Part shown: one piece after another, positions 42,022 through 51,257 of the stretch
Layout of the letters: the number at the start of each line of letters is the position of its first letter
Numbering within the stretch: the first letter of the stretch is position 1
Source: Fibrobacter sp. UWH4
GTDB taxonomy: Bacteria; Fibrobacterota; Fibrobacteria; Fibrobacterales; Fibrobacteraceae
Assembly (NCBI RefSeq): GCF_900142475.1
Contig: NZ_FRAY01000007.1
Coordinates: forward strand, 62,001-126,000
Direction: 5' to 3'
DNA length: 64,000 nucleotides
Translations under genes and position numbers: made by a program
The notes under the pieces: model-generated
The model's input: only the letters and a program-made list of their open reading frames with translations
What the model was told of the DNA's origin: nothing
Databases searched by the model: none

Positions 42022-42645
42022 TTATCGCAGTTCGTTGATAGCCTTTTGCAAATTCGCGAGGAATTTCCCGGCATGAGCCCCGTCCATTTGCGTATGATGG
42101 AACTGGAATGATACAGGCAATTCGTAATGGAAAAGACGTTTCCTGTAACGCCCCCAAATCATAAACGGGTTGTTGAAAATGCCGGAATTCATGCCGACCG
42201 CGCCGTCGATTTCCGCATCGATGATGGCCGATGTGCCGATGACCATGCTGTTCTCGGACAAGTCCCAATCCGTACAACTTTCTGCCACGATCCTTGTGTA
42301 TTTGAGATAGTCGCGGTTGAATGTCGCCAAGTCTTCGGAAAACGGAATGTCGCAAGAGCTGACTTCGCCTTCGTCGTTTTTCACGATTGTATTCACCGCA
42401 ATCGAATCGTATTGCATAAGCTTGCCGTTTACCGGGAGCATGTAAAATTCCTTAACGTTTGCCGCGGCCATGCCGATGCAGTAATCCATAAGCATGTTGA
42501 ACTTCAAGCCGCGCTTCTTGCTCACCTTCACGAGTCTTGTGACGTTTAGCGATTTGAAAAATGTCACCATCGGATTTGGAGCCTGCATCCAAAGCTTGAA
42601 CGCCATTGCTCTAGTGGTGCTTTTCGGATCAATTTCTTTTGCCAT
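42022..42645 (-). CDS. chloramphenicol acetyltransferase-like protein, copy 2
   Basis: 207 residues, nearly identical to 36999-37622 and with the same HHTQMDGAHAGKFL catalytic signature. Differences are few (for example FEFW/FKLW, KAAANV/MAAANV). It starts 61 bases after the TetR-type regulator and is followed 6 bases later by the truncated membrane protein. The catalytic residues are intact, so it could still work. Substrate unknown. Confidence 0.88.
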   Translation of the reverse strand: MAKEIDPKSTTRAMAFKLWMQAPNPMVTFFKSLNVTRLVKVSKKRGLKFNMLMDYCIGMAAANVKEFYMLPVNGKLMQYDSIAVNTIVKNDEGEVSSCDIPFSEDLATFNRDYLKYTRIVAESCTDWDLSENSMVIGTSAIIDAEIDGAVGMNSGIFNNPFMIWGRYRKRLFHYELPVSFQFHHTQMDGAHAGKFLANLQKAINELR

Positions 42646-42705
42646 TTTTTTGCCTTAATTTTCCGTCAACGGACATCAGCATAAACAATGTTGTGATGGG
42701 GCGGT

Positions 42706-43290
42706 TCATTTCTTGTAGGTTTTGAAAAAATGCTGCAAGTGCTTTTCGATGAATTTGAGCGCTTCTTTTTCGCATTTCGGCTGGCGATCAACTTTAGAAA
42801 TCCAGAGTGCGACGGGGGCCGTAATCTCTGTCGCTAGCATTTCTGGGTCGTCTTTGACGATTATTCCTGCGGCCATCAATGTTTCGAGAATTTTCTGGTA
42901 CATTTGCAAAAGTCCGTCCACCTGATGCCTTGTGGTGATTTCGGCGAGGCGTTCGCTGCGGAATTGTTCTTGCACCAAGAAAACACGCATCTTCTTGATA
43001 ATCGGGTCGTTCATTGTAAAGCGGATTCTTTTCATCATTTCGTGGATGAATCCGTCGATATTCCCGGGAATTGTGCCGATTTTTTTCGCGGAACCGAACG
43101 ATTCCTCATAACGCGCTTCGGCGATGTCGATGAGCGCATTCAAGATGTCTTCTTTGCCCTTGAAGTGCTTGTAAAGCGACGGCGCCTTGATGCCGACATC
43201 CTGGGCGATTTGCTCCACGCTGGTGCCGTCGTATCCGTTTTTGGCAAATAGCGTTAGGGCGGTTTCAAGGATTTTTTCTTTTGTAGACAT
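42706..43290 (-). CDS. TetR/AcrR-family regulator
   Basis: 194 residues from ATG 43290 (an upstream Met in frame lies inside the operator region). The N-terminal helix-turn-helix is KILETALTLFAKNGYDGTSVEQIA (outline), ...VGIKAPSLYKHFKGKEDIL, the TetR signature. The C-terminal ligand domain is divergent. A 41-bp symmetric operator lies 16 bases upstream. It probably represses itself and the CAT-like cassette downstream, releasing them when a ligand binds (known for the family, inferred here). Confidence 0.92.
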   Translation of the reverse strand: MSTKEKILETALTLFAKNGYDGTSVEQIAQDVGIKAPSLYKHFKGKEDILNALIDIAEARYEESFGSAKKIGTIPGNIDGFIHEMMKRIRFTMNDPIIKKMRVFLVQEQFRSERLAEITTRHQVDGLLQMYQKILETLMAAGIIVKDDPEMLATEITAPVALWISKVDRQPKCEKEALKFIEKHLQHFFKTYKK

Positions 43291-43305
43291 GACGCCTCTA
43301 CAGTT

Positions 43306-43346
43306 GGCTAACATTCATTAGCTAAAATAGCTAATATTTATTAGCC
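43306..43346. promoter_or_regulatory. 41-bp nested symmetric operator of the TetR-type gene
   Basis: Inner arms ATTAGCTA and TAGCTAAT (43317-43335) and outer arms GGCTAA and TTAGCC (43306-43311, 43341-43346) share exactly the same centre at 43326. This fits binding of two TetR dimers. It lies just upstream of the regulator's ATG at 43290. Confidence 0.85.
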
Positions 43347-43408
43347 TGTCAAGAGGAAAACATCATCATCGGAGCCAAAACGGCAACCGTAAATGACGAG
43401 CGTCTTTG

Positions 43409-44788
43409 TCACTTCAAGAACAGCGAGAGTTTGCCGAAGTCTAGAATCGTGATAAACACGAAGAAGCTGATGAAGAACGCGGCAGCCACATTCTGAATGA
43501 CCGTCTGCGTCTTGGTGGAAAGCGGCTTACCGCGCAGTTTTTCGATACCGAGGAACATGAGGAGGCCACCGTCGGTAATCGCGAGCGGAAGCAGGTTCAT
43601 GACGCCCAAGTTAATGCTGATGAGCGCAAGGAGCATCAAGAAATCCTGGAAGCCGCTCATCCACACGTTACCCATGACGGCAACAATCGAGACCGGACCG
43701 GAGAAGGCATCGACCTTGACTTGTCCCTGGAACATGCGCTTGAAATAGCGGAAGATGCTCGTGGTCATTTTCCAGCTGGTGGCGCAAGTTTTCGTGAAAG
43801 CTTCTACAGGGCCGCGGCGCACAATTTTCGTTTCGCGGAAGAGCACGTAGCCCATCTGGATGCCGACCATATAGCGTTTATATTCTTCGTTGTAAACAGG
43901 CGTGAGCGAATTGGTAAGCGTATCGCCGTTACGGATAACGGTAATGTTTACGGGTTCGCCCTTGCTACCGTCGATAATGCGCACGACTTCTTCGTAGCGG
44001 GAAATATGTTCGCCGTTAATTTCAAAGATGGTATCGCCCACGGCAAGGCCCGCCTTTTCAGCTGCAGAGCCCGCTACAGGAGGCAAGCGTACAATCACGC
44101 GGTTACGCGGGTAAATGCCAATGTCGCCAATTCCCATCGCAATTTCGGAGCTGGCAGAATCTTGCGCCGGAATCACAAGTTCTTCGGGGACAACCGTAAT
44201 GGTCAACGGTTCGCCGCCACGGTGCACGGTAAGCGGGACGCTTGCGCCGAGGCTTACGCCAATCTGTTCGCGGAAATCATCCCAGCCCTGAGTGGGCTTG
44301 CCGTTGATTTCAGTGATGGTGTCGCCCGGCTGAATGCCAGCGGTTACGGCCGGAGAATCTTTTGCGACAAAGCCCACGATCAAATCGTTCGTTGCCGGTT
44401 CTTCGACACCGACCATGTAAAGAATCATCAACAAGATAAAGGCAAATACAATGTTGATGAACGGGCCCGCAAATGCAATCGACGCGCGAGCGCCCACCGA
44501 TTTCGCCACAAAATCACGTTCGTCCGGGACCTGGCCTTCCTTGAGCGTATCGGGATTTTCACCCGCCATGGCCACATAGCCACCAAACGGAATCGCCGAA
44601 ATACAGTATTCCGTTTCGCCGTGACGGAACTTGATAAGTTTCTTTCCGAAACCGATGCTGAAAGTATTCACCTTGACATTATTCCACTTTGCCACCAAAA
44701 AATGGCCCAGTTCGTGAATAGTCACCAGGAAACTCAGGCCAATCAGGCCGAGCACAAACATCAATACATTACTGAGAATCGATTCCAT
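43409..44788 (-). CDS. rseP: RIP zinc metalloprotease RseP
   Basis: 459 residues. The zinc motif HELGH is at 25-29 in the first membrane helix. Two PDZ domains follow (PGDTITEINGKPTQGWDDF and VGDTIFEINGEHISRYEEV in outline). The C-terminal LDG-like helix reads MNLLPLAITDGG, the third zinc ligand region. Site-2 proteases cut anti-sigma factors or signal-peptide remnants within the membrane. In most bacteria rseP follows dxr directly; here four secreted polysaccharide-active genes lie between. It is separated from the GH-A-like gene by a repeat element. Confidence 0.95.
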   Translation of the reverse strand: MESILSNVLMFVLGLIGLSFLVTIHELGHFLVAKWNNVKVNTFSIGFGKKLIKFRHGETEYCISAIPFGGYVAMAGENPDTLKEGQVPDERDFVAKSVGARASIAFAGPFINIVFAFILLMILYMVGVEEPATNDLIVGFVAKDSPAVTAGIQPGDTITEINGKPTQGWDDFREQIGVSLGASVPLTVHRGGEPLTITVVPEELVIPAQDSASSEIAMGIGDIGIYPRNRVIVRLPPVAGSAAEKAGLAVGDTIFEINGEHISRYEEVVRIIDGSKGEPVNITVIRNGDTLTNSLTPVYNEEYKRYMVGIQMGYVLFRETKIVRRGPVEAFTKTCATSWKMTTSIFRYFKRMFQGQVKVDAFSGPVSIVAVMGNVWMSGFQDFLMLLALISINLGVMNLLPLAITDGGLLMFLGIEKLRGKPLSTKTQTVIQNVAAAFFISFFVFITILDFGKLSLFLK

Positions 44789-44817
44789 CGTGTAATAATG
44801 TAGTAAAATGCACCAAG

Positions 44818-44862
44818 AGATCCTTCGACTTCGTCACATCGTGACTACGCTCAGGATGACAC
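44818..44862. repeat. intergenic palindromic element
   Basis: AGATCCTTCGACTTCG...GCTCAGGATGACAC matches the family seen at 24298-24338, with the internal hairpin GTCACATCGTGAC. It occupies most of the 110 bases between rseP and the GH-A-like gene. Confidence 0.85.
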
Positions 44863-44898
44863 AAGACAAAAGAAGATGTACAGTCCGGCATGACAATT

Positions 44899-47838
44899 TT
44901 AGCGTAGTCTTCTCAGGCCGCGGGGCATCGGGACTTCGGTGCCGTCTTCCTGCAACAGGTAAATGTTGTCGAGGCTGATGTAACCCGTGCCGCTGTAGCG
45001 GGCGCGCCAAGAGAAGTTCTTGATTTGCTTCGGGTCGAGTTGCGGAATAGTCTTACCCCAGCCTTCCTGTTTCATATTTTCCCAGATGAGCGTGTCGCGC
45101 ATCCAGGAACCGCGAGTATTCTTGAGGCGTATCATGAATTCATCGTAATCCTTGACCTGTTCGCTTGCGATTTGCACTTCGAAGTAGCCATCGGGATTGC
45201 TATGGTTCGTGGCGTAGTCGAACACAATACCCACCGAGTTGTGAACTTCTTCAGGAATCACGTAGTAGGCGCCGGCAAAGTTCGGCCAGCCCTGCGCAGG
45301 CGGCTGTTCGATCATGAAGTCGTGGCGGATAAAGCCGCCGTGCGGAGGAGCACCGTTGAAGACCTTCGCGCCGATAGTCGTCGCATTGTCTCCGTTTGCG
45401 ACCGGGAACCAGTCGACTGCATCGAGGCCGTTATCGTAATTCTGCATGACGCTGGTGGTGCGGTAGGCGCCGCGGATGCGGAACGGAATCTTGAACACCG
45501 TCGACTTCTTGCCAAGACCAGAAATTTTCAGCACGGCCGTCGCCGAGCCCAGCTTAACATTGGCCGGGAAGGGCACCTTGACATGGAAACTTTCAATAGA
45601 AGCGTTCCACTTGCCGTCATCGGGAGTAATCACCTTTGAAATACCAAGTTCAGGAATCGAGAGTACACTTCCGATCAGTTGACCATTTTCTTGAACAACC
45701 GTTCCAAACAGGTCGAGCGTATCACCTGCAAGGAGCACCTTCTTTTCGAGAGCCGCAGCCAACACCTTGGGTTCCGCGGCAGCCTCGCCCGAAGTCACTT
45801 GCGGGTTAATTTGTACAACAGCGAGTCCAAACGGCGGCACCGTAATGTCCTTGCTCTTGCTCGGGTTAATGCGGCGGCCGCTCGGGCCCATTTTCGGGTA
45901 CGGGTACGCCTTCTGCGTAGTGCCCACCCACTTGAACTGATCTTCGCCAAAGATTTCGACCTGTGTACGCACCAGGTCTCCCTTGCCGACTTCGGTCGCG
46001 CCACCTGCAGCAGAAACGCTTGCACGGTCAACCTGCACCACCTGCGGGGTTTCAGACAAATTCACAATCATCACGCGGGCAGAATCGCCCTTGCCGATAG
46101 CGTAAGCTTCGATGTCTGCGCTCGTCGATTTTACGGGCAGCACCGCATAGCCATTTTCAAGGAAATCCATGTAAGTCATGTAAATGCCGTAGTATTCCGC
46201 CGTCGGCTCCAGAGACTTCCAATAATTCCAGGAACCTTCCTTGGCGAGGGCCGTCATGCTAATGGTCCCCCAAGTGTCATCGGGGCCTTTGAACAAGTTG
46301 CCGAAAGCATCCCACGGAAGCACCTGCAGGCGGTTACCAAAACGCATCGCATGCTGTGCAAAGATGCTTGCCACTGCCGATGCCTGCGGGTAATCCATGA
46401 GCAGGCTAAAGCCCTGCACGCACGTACTGAATTCCGAAAGGAACACGCCGCGTTCGCCTTCAAGGTGACGTTTCATCCACACATTGAGCGTATCCATATT
46501 CGGGCCCACATCGAGCATGGCCTTGAGCATTTCGGCAGGCTTCGGCTCGTTGGGCGTCCAGTAGGGGTAATTGTGCAAGTCCACTACATCGAGGTAACGC
46601 TTGCCGTCTTTCTTTTCGGCCTCGCCCACAATGCGCAAGAATTCTTCCATCCAGTACTTGCCATCGAGCAAGCCGGCGCCCTTCTGCAGCATTTTGTGCG
46701 TACTGAAGAGCGGGCCATGCAGAACGATTGTAGAATCCACCGCCTTCATGGCGCGAGCGTATTCCAGGAATCGTGCAGCGTAATGCCTTGCCGAAATCGG
46801 GCCGGATTCTTCCCATTCACCGTCGAGTTCGTTGCCGATTTGCCACTGCTTAATGTTGTAGCCCTTTACTTTATTTGCATAACGCACCCAGGCTGCAGCT
46901 TCTTTCGAAGTTCCGGTACCCGCATTCACGCAAATGACCGCACGGGCATTCGGGAGCGTCTTGATGTACTCCATGAATTCTTCAAAATCCCACTTGATGT
47001 CGGTCCAGTCGGTACGGGCCTTGTCGCCATTGCGGGTAGACATTGCGTAGAACTTGTAGTTGTTACCGCCAAGCAAGTCGGTTTCGCCGCTATAAAGTTT
47101 CATTTCGCGAATCTGCACGCCCTTGCTAGGCAAATCAGCTGTCTTGAATCGAATGGCCACATAGCGCGTGCGGAACTTAGACTTGTACTTGGTGGTCGCG
47201 CCATTCACCTTGACCACTTTTTCAAGCTTCAGTTTGTTTTCAAGCGCCTGGTGCACGCCCGGATATTCGGCATAGTCTTCGGTCCAGTAGGCAATTTCAA
47301 AAGCCTTCGGGCGAAGCGTTCCCCAGCTAATTTCCAACGAATCGACATCGACCTTTTCCGGAAATTCCACCACGACCCAAGGCGGGTCCACCGGGTCCAA
47401 AATTTCGCCCCACCACATGGTTTCCATATTGCCGTCGGCCAAGTGACTGCGACGCACAAAGCCGTAGTTGTCCTTGGTGGTGCCGCGATAAATCGTTTCG
47501 CCCAAGAAACCGCGCGCCCACTTGGTTTCATCGGCGGTCCAGAGGCCCGTGCTATCGTAGCTACCGATACCGTTCCAGTGGTAATCATTCGAAAGAGATC
47601 CATTCGGGAATCTAAACAGCGTGTAACCGCCATCGATCAACGCAGAGGTCATGTCGTAATAGCGGCTCGGCGGGTTCCAAATCGCGAGGTCCGCAGACAT
47701 CATGTTTTCTTTATTGATGACGACACCCGGATGCAAGTCATCGACCTTGATGACATTCTGGGCGGCAAAAGCGGCGGAACCAAGAGAAAGCCCCGCTAAA
47801 GCGGCAAAAACAAAACGATTGGCAAAACGATTTTTCAT
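44899..47838 (-). CDS. secreted clan GH-A-like glycoside hydrolase with CBM11-like C-terminal domain
   Basis: 979 residues with a signal peptide (FAALAGLSLGSAAFA). The catalytic barrel has the likely acid/base in KQWQIGNELDGEWEE (around residue 340) and the likely nucleophile in RGVFLSEFSTCVQG (around 470), as in GH39/44/51-type enzymes. A discoidin-like insert (DPVDPPWVVVEFPEKVDVDSL in outline) interrupts the N-terminal part. The last ~190 residues (QNYDNGLDAVDWFPVANGDN, DYDEFMIRLK, GYISLDNIYLL) resemble a CBM11-type glucan-binding module. The exact GH family is not certain. It is transcribed after GH9 and probably degrades plant cell-wall polysaccharides. Confidence 0.75.
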   Translation of the reverse strand: MKNRFANRFVFAALAGLSLGSAAFAAQNVIKVDDLHPGVVINKENMMSADLAIWNPPSRYYDMTSALIDGGYTLFRFPNGSLSNDYHWNGIGSYDSTGLWTADETKWARGFLGETIYRGTTKDNYGFVRRSHLADGNMETMWWGEILDPVDPPWVVVEFPEKVDVDSLEISWGTLRPKAFEIAYWTEDYAEYPGVHQALENKLKLEKVVKVNGATTKYKSKFRTRYVAIRFKTADLPSKGVQIREMKLYSGETDLLGGNNYKFYAMSTRNGDKARTDWTDIKWDFEEFMEYIKTLPNARAVICVNAGTGTSKEAAAWVRYANKVKGYNIKQWQIGNELDGEWEESGPISARHYAARFLEYARAMKAVDSTIVLHGPLFSTHKMLQKGAGLLDGKYWMEEFLRIVGEAEKKDGKRYLDVVDLHNYPYWTPNEPKPAEMLKAMLDVGPNMDTLNVWMKRHLEGERGVFLSEFSTCVQGFSLLMDYPQASAVASIFAQHAMRFGNRLQVLPWDAFGNLFKGPDDTWGTISMTALAKEGSWNYWKSLEPTAEYYGIYMTYMDFLENGYAVLPVKSTSADIEAYAIGKGDSARVMIVNLSETPQVVQVDRASVSAAGGATEVGKGDLVRTQVEIFGEDQFKWVGTTQKAYPYPKMGPSGRRINPSKSKDITVPPFGLAVVQINPQVTSGEAAAEPKVLAAALEKKVLLAGDTLDLFGTVVQENGQLIGSVLSIPELGISKVITPDDGKWNASIESFHVKVPFPANVKLGSATAVLKISGLGKKSTVFKIPFRIRGAYRTTSVMQNYDNGLDAVDWFPVANGDNATTIGAKVFNGAPPHGGFIRHDFMIEQPPAQGWPNFAGAYYVIPEEVHNSVGIVFDYATNHSNPDGYFEVQIASEQVKDYDEFMIRLKNTRGSWMRDTLIWENMKQEGWGKTIPQLDPKQIKNFSWRARYSGTGYISLDNIYLLQEDGTEVPMPRGLRRLR

Positions 47839-47864
47839 AGGAACCTCTCGGGGTAAATATAATT

Positions 47865-47891
47865 CAGAATTCAGAGTTCGGAATTCCGAAT
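47865..47891. repeat. second copy of the CAGAATTCAGAGTTCGG repeat
   Basis: Exact match over 20 bases to 10081-10100, followed here by TCCGAAT, which makes a small GGAATTCC palindrome. It lies in the 137 bases between GH9 and the GH-A-like gene. Confidence 0.75.
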
Positions 47892-47916
47892 GATTTAAAA
47901 ATAAAGAATGAATAAC

Positions 47917-47941
47917 GAAAAAAGGCGGAACAAAATCCGCC
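47917..47941 (-). terminator. intrinsic terminator after the GH9 gene
   Basis: On the minus strand GGCGGA and TCCGCC (6 pairs, 6-base loop) are followed by six T. It ends the GH9 transcript before the GH-A-like gene, so that gene has its own promoter. Confidence 0.85.
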
Positions 47942-47975
47942 TAACAATTACAACTAATTCAAAACTAGCAACCTT

Positions 47976-49808
47976 TCACTTGATTCTGTGGCCGTTCAGG
48001 TTGAAGCGCTTGCCATTCTTTTCGACATAGAGCATCTGGTCTGCAAAACGGAGCTGCGGGCCCTGTTTCGCGTGAGCCTTGCGAGCGACAGCGGGTTTGA
48101 TAGAAGTAATTCCAGACGTCGCGAAAGAAGGAGCGTAACCGGCATTGATCGCTTCGATAGCGCCAGCGAGGTATGCAAAAGGAGCATTCCAGTTAATCGC
48201 CACCTCGTTTGTCGCATAACTGCAGCGGTTGTCCGTATAGGATGTCGCCGGCTTGCCTGTCCTGTAGTCCTTGCATTCCCAGGTCTGGGAGCCAATGTCT
48301 TCGCCACCGGGCTGCGGGCCGCCAACAATCATGCCAGGAACCGGGTCCTTCACGCCATCAGCCGTACTCGGGCGGTGGTGAGGCATCATCGGGGATTTCG
48401 TGCCATAACCCGTCAGGAAGGACATGTCGAGCGGGTTCTTGCCGAGCAGGTAGTCGAGCACCTTGGTCGCCGCGACATAGTACTTCTTGTCGCCAGTCAG
48501 ATAATAGGCGTGCAGGAGCCACACGCCCTGGTTACCGGCCACGGAGTTGGAACCCCAGTAGAAGTCGTTATCGCCCATCACGACACCAAAACCTGTCGTA
48601 GAGCGCGCTTCAAAATCATCGGCCACGCTCAGCAACGTATCTTTCGCCACTTGAGCCACATTACCAAATTCAGTGGCATGAGTCGCCTTGCCGTAGGTAG
48701 CAAGGCCCGAAACGTCGGCCCAGCCCGGCAGGTTGTGAGATGCCCCGGAAGTCTTGTAAGAGGCATCGCCCGTAGTCACGAAAAGTTCCGTACCGGCAAA
48801 GTCCTTCTCGTCGCCAAGCGAGCCGTCGGCATAGGAACCCGTAGCCACATCGGACGGATTATTGAACGCCTTGTTCGGGTTCTGGGCGCCCCAAGCGTAG
48901 GCCTTCTTGGCTGCTTCGAGGCACTTGCTAGCATAAGAAGCATCGAACGGCTTATAAACGCGTGCCGCCACAGCCATCACCGCCGCAAAGTCAAAGGTCG
49001 CTGCCGTCCCCTTACCGATAACATAAAGGGGATCGGAATCCTGAGCAGGCATCACGTCACCCGGGAATCCAAGTGTAGTCAACTTGTGGTAAACGCCACC
49101 ATCGGAAGCCTGCATGGTAAGCATCCAGTCAAGATTCCACTTGATTTCGGCAAGCAGGTCCGGCAGGTTGCCTTCGGCAGGGATATTCCACTTGAGCGTC
49201 TTGAAATAATCGGGGAAATGTTCGTAAAGAGAAAGGAGCGTATAGGTGGTGATACCCGAGTTCACAATGTAGCGGCCATAGTCGCCGGCATCGTACCAAC
49301 CCTTGCTAGAATTGATCGTTCCCGAGGCACCTGTAGAGCTATGGAGCCGGGCAGTCGGGTTCGTATGTCCTGCGGCACGTTTCCACTGCCCCGCGTAGGT
49401 TTCATCAAGAGCCATGGAGGCTCGCTGATAGTAATACCATTTCAAGGAGGCCTTGAGCACGTCCTCGTATGTTTTATCGGCAACCTTCAAATCGGAGCGG
49501 ACTACTTGTCCACCCACCTTGATAGAGTATGTTCCGGGAGTTTTCAATTCCGAGAAATCCACCAGCTGCACATTCTGCCCGCTCGGTGCCCAAGTCGAGG
49601 ATTCGCCTGGAGTCACGGTCAAGACAGTAGAACCAGAAGCATTGACAATTTCAACATTACCGGACCCATCGACCAAGGCAAACTCCTTGGAATCGCCAGA
49701 ACGGTAACCGACCTGATTGATATAAGCAGTCGCGGAGAACGCTGCCGTCGAAAGCGAAAGCAGCGCAATGGTCATGGGAACATACTGTTTTAGGCCAAAA
49801 TTCAACAT
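47976..49808 (-). CDS. glycoside hydrolase family 9 endoglucanase
   Basis: 610 residues. Signal peptide to about residue 26, then an N-terminal Ig-like CelD_N domain (INQVGYRSGDSKEFALVDG, outline), then the GH9 barrel. Catalytic residues are visible: D173 and D176 in GWYDAGDYGRY, the His in MMPHHRPSTAD, and E535 in YATNEVAINWNAPFAYL. These are characteristic of inverting beta-1,4-glucanases of the theme E class. A ~60-residue tail (ARKAHAKQGPQLRFADQML, outline) follows. RBS AGGAG with 8-base spacing. A terminator upstream shows that it is not read through from the esterase gene. Confidence 0.95.
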   Translation of the reverse strand: MLNFGLKQYVPMTIALLSLSTAAFSATAYINQVGYRSGDSKEFALVDGSGNVEIVNASGSTVLTVTPGESSTWAPSGQNVQLVDFSELKTPGTYSIKVGGQVVRSDLKVADKTYEDVLKASLKWYYYQRASMALDETYAGQWKRAAGHTNPTARLHSSTGASGTINSSKGWYDAGDYGRYIVNSGITTYTLLSLYEHFPDYFKTLKWNIPAEGNLPDLLAEIKWNLDWMLTMQASDGGVYHKLTTLGFPGDVMPAQDSDPLYVIGKGTAATFDFAAVMAVAARVYKPFDASYASKCLEAAKKAYAWGAQNPNKAFNNPSDVATGSYADGSLGDEKDFAGTELFVTTGDASYKTSGASHNLPGWADVSGLATYGKATHATEFGNVAQVAKDTLLSVADDFEARSTTGFGVVMGDNDFYWGSNSVAGNQGVWLLHAYYLTGDKKYYVAATKVLDYLLGKNPLDMSFLTGYGTKSPMMPHHRPSTADGVKDPVPGMIVGGPQPGGEDIGSQTWECKDYRTGKPATSYTDNRCSYATNEVAINWNAPFAYLAGAIEAINAGYAPSFATSGITSIKPAVARKAHAKQGPQLRFADQMLYVEKNGKRFNLNGHRIK

Positions 49809-49855
49809 CTCGGGTACTCCTTTTTAGTCCATCCATAAATGTACCCTATAAAACA

Positions 49856-49889
49856 GCAAAAACGTCCACTTTTGAGACCAAAAGTGGAC
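49856..49889 (-). terminator. intrinsic terminator after the esterase gene
   Basis: A perfect 10-pair stem (49864-49873 with 49880-49889, loop of 6) is followed on the minus strand by GTTTTTGC. It separates the esterase from GH9. Confidence 0.85.
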
Positions 49890-49907
49890 ACAAGTGTACC
49901 CATTGTT

Positions 49908-51158
49908 CTATTTCTTTGCGAATTTAAGGCTTTTTTGCATTCCTGACGGGAATGTTACAACTATGGCATACGTCCCGGAAGGCAGCCAGGACAGGTCTAA
50001 GGAGCCCCGGAAATTGCCCCGCCAGGTAACCGAGCCGTTCACGGAGACGACAGCGCAACGGTATTCGCCCCCATTCCCGAAAGCCACCAGCTTGCTGCCG
50101 ACCACGCCGACATGGGCAAGCTGTTTCCAGTTCGAAGGCAGACGAGTCAGAGAATCCGACGACGAATCCCGTTTCAAGGAATCAACCTTCGCGGAATCCA
50201 GAGGATCGACTACCTGTGACTTTGCATCACGTGCCATATTGAAGAAACTGATCATTTTGTCCAAATTCTCGGAGACGTACATTTCGCTGCCGCCATGGGT
50301 TCCACCCGCCACCGAGACAAGTTCCGTCACGACATCATGCTTTTTCAGAGAATCGTAGAGTTCCTGGCTCTGTTCCTTATTTACAATTTGGTCCGATGTT
50401 CCATGGAACAAGATAATAGGCGGATCGTCTTCGCTGGCATAGTACGGCGAACTCGCCACCATCCATTTATCCTTGTTGCCTTCGCGCTCGGCACCGATAA
50501 AGGCGCCTTCGTAAGTTCCGCTACCCATAAAATTATTGATAGGATTCATGGTATAAATATCGGTCGGGGGCGACCACAGCGATGCAGCATCGATACAGCT
50601 GCTGTACTGCGTAAAATCGCCTAAGTCACCTACCAAGTCAACCGTCACAGCGCCGGACTTGCCTTCTTTCAAGCCACAGGTTGTCGCTACAAGACTTGAT
50701 AGGTGACCGCCCGAGGAGAACCCAGACATAGCGATAAAACTCGTGTCGATTTTGTACTTAGCCGCATTGCCGCGAATAAAGCGGACAACGGCCTTAAGGT
50801 CGTGCAACTGCGCCGGGTAAATGGCATCGCTTGCGGAGCGGTGATTCGGCGTCACAAGCGCGTATCCGGCCTTCAATAGTGCCGAGCCGATTGTATTCAG
50901 GTCCGCAGAGCCCTTCATATTATTCATGCTCCAGGCGCTACCGTAAGTATGAATCACCACCGGATAAGCATCCTTCGTTTCTTTGGGCAGGTAGATGTCC
51001 AATGTATGGAAAGTCTTTCCGTCGCCTGCATAATTCAAGTCGGCAAATTTTTCGGAGTATTCAATTTTACCCTGACCTTGCTGACCGCCAAAACCTTGCG
51101 CAAACGCAGACACCGCTACAGCGAGGCAGGTCACCGCCACAATCTTATTCATACTCAA
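49908..51158 (-). CDS. secreted alpha/beta-hydrolase esterase with C-terminal sorting-like domain
   Basis: 416 residues with a signal peptide (IVAVTCLAVAVSAFA). Nucleophile elbow GFSSGGH (S148), acid in FHGTSDQIVNKEQS and His in AGGTHGGSEM form a complete triad; the oxyanion segment reads VVIHTYGSAWSMNN. The family (BD-FAE/acetyl-esterase-like) removes acetyl or feruloyl groups from xylan or other polymers. The last ~70 residues (CAVVSVNGSVTWRGNFRGSLDLSWLPSGTYAIVVTF, outline) resemble a sorting domain. It fits with the neighbouring cell-wall-degrading genes. Confidence 0.85.
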   Translation of the reverse strand: MSMNKIVAVTCLAVAVSAFAQGFGGQQGQGKIEYSEKFADLNYAGDGKTFHTLDIYLPKETKDAYPVVIHTYGSAWSMNNMKGSADLNTIGSALLKAGYALVTPNHRSASDAIYPAQLHDLKAVVRFIRGNAAKYKIDTSFIAMSGFSSGGHLSSLVATTCGLKEGKSGAVTVDLVGDLGDFTQYSSCIDAASLWSPPTDIYTMNPINNFMGSGTYEGAFIGAEREGNKDKWMVASSPYYASEDDPPIILFHGTSDQIVNKEQSQELYDSLKKHDVVTELVSVAGGTHGGSEMYVSENLDKMISFFNMARDAKSQVVDPLDSAKVDSLKRDSSSDSLTRLPSNWKQLAHVGVVGSKLVAFGNGGEYRCAVVSVNGSVTWRGNFRGSLDLSWLPSGTYAIVVTFPSGMQKSLKFAKK

Positions 51159-51202
51159 TCCTCTTCCAAACAGGCAAAATTGCCTATAAAGTAATATAAA
51201 TC

Positions 51203-51230
51203 AAAAAAGTCGCCCCGCTCCGGAGCGACT
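51203..51230 (-). terminator. intrinsic terminator after dxr
   Basis: On the minus strand the stem AGTCGCTCC/GGGGCGACT (one G-U pair) is followed by six T. It separates dxr from the esterase gene. Confidence 0.8.
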
Positions 51231-51257
51231 CAAAATTCTGTTGTACAAGATTACAAC

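Noticed and set aside
45679..47799. 706-codon plus-strand frame opposite the GH-A-like hydrolase
   Set aside because: Composition is that of a reverse-frame shadow (His/Arg-rich); the minus-strand frame has signal peptide, catalytic motifs and a terminator upstream.
47988..49793. 601-codon plus-strand frame opposite GH9
   Set aside because: Shadow of a high-GC coding strand; the GH9 frame has all catalytic residues.
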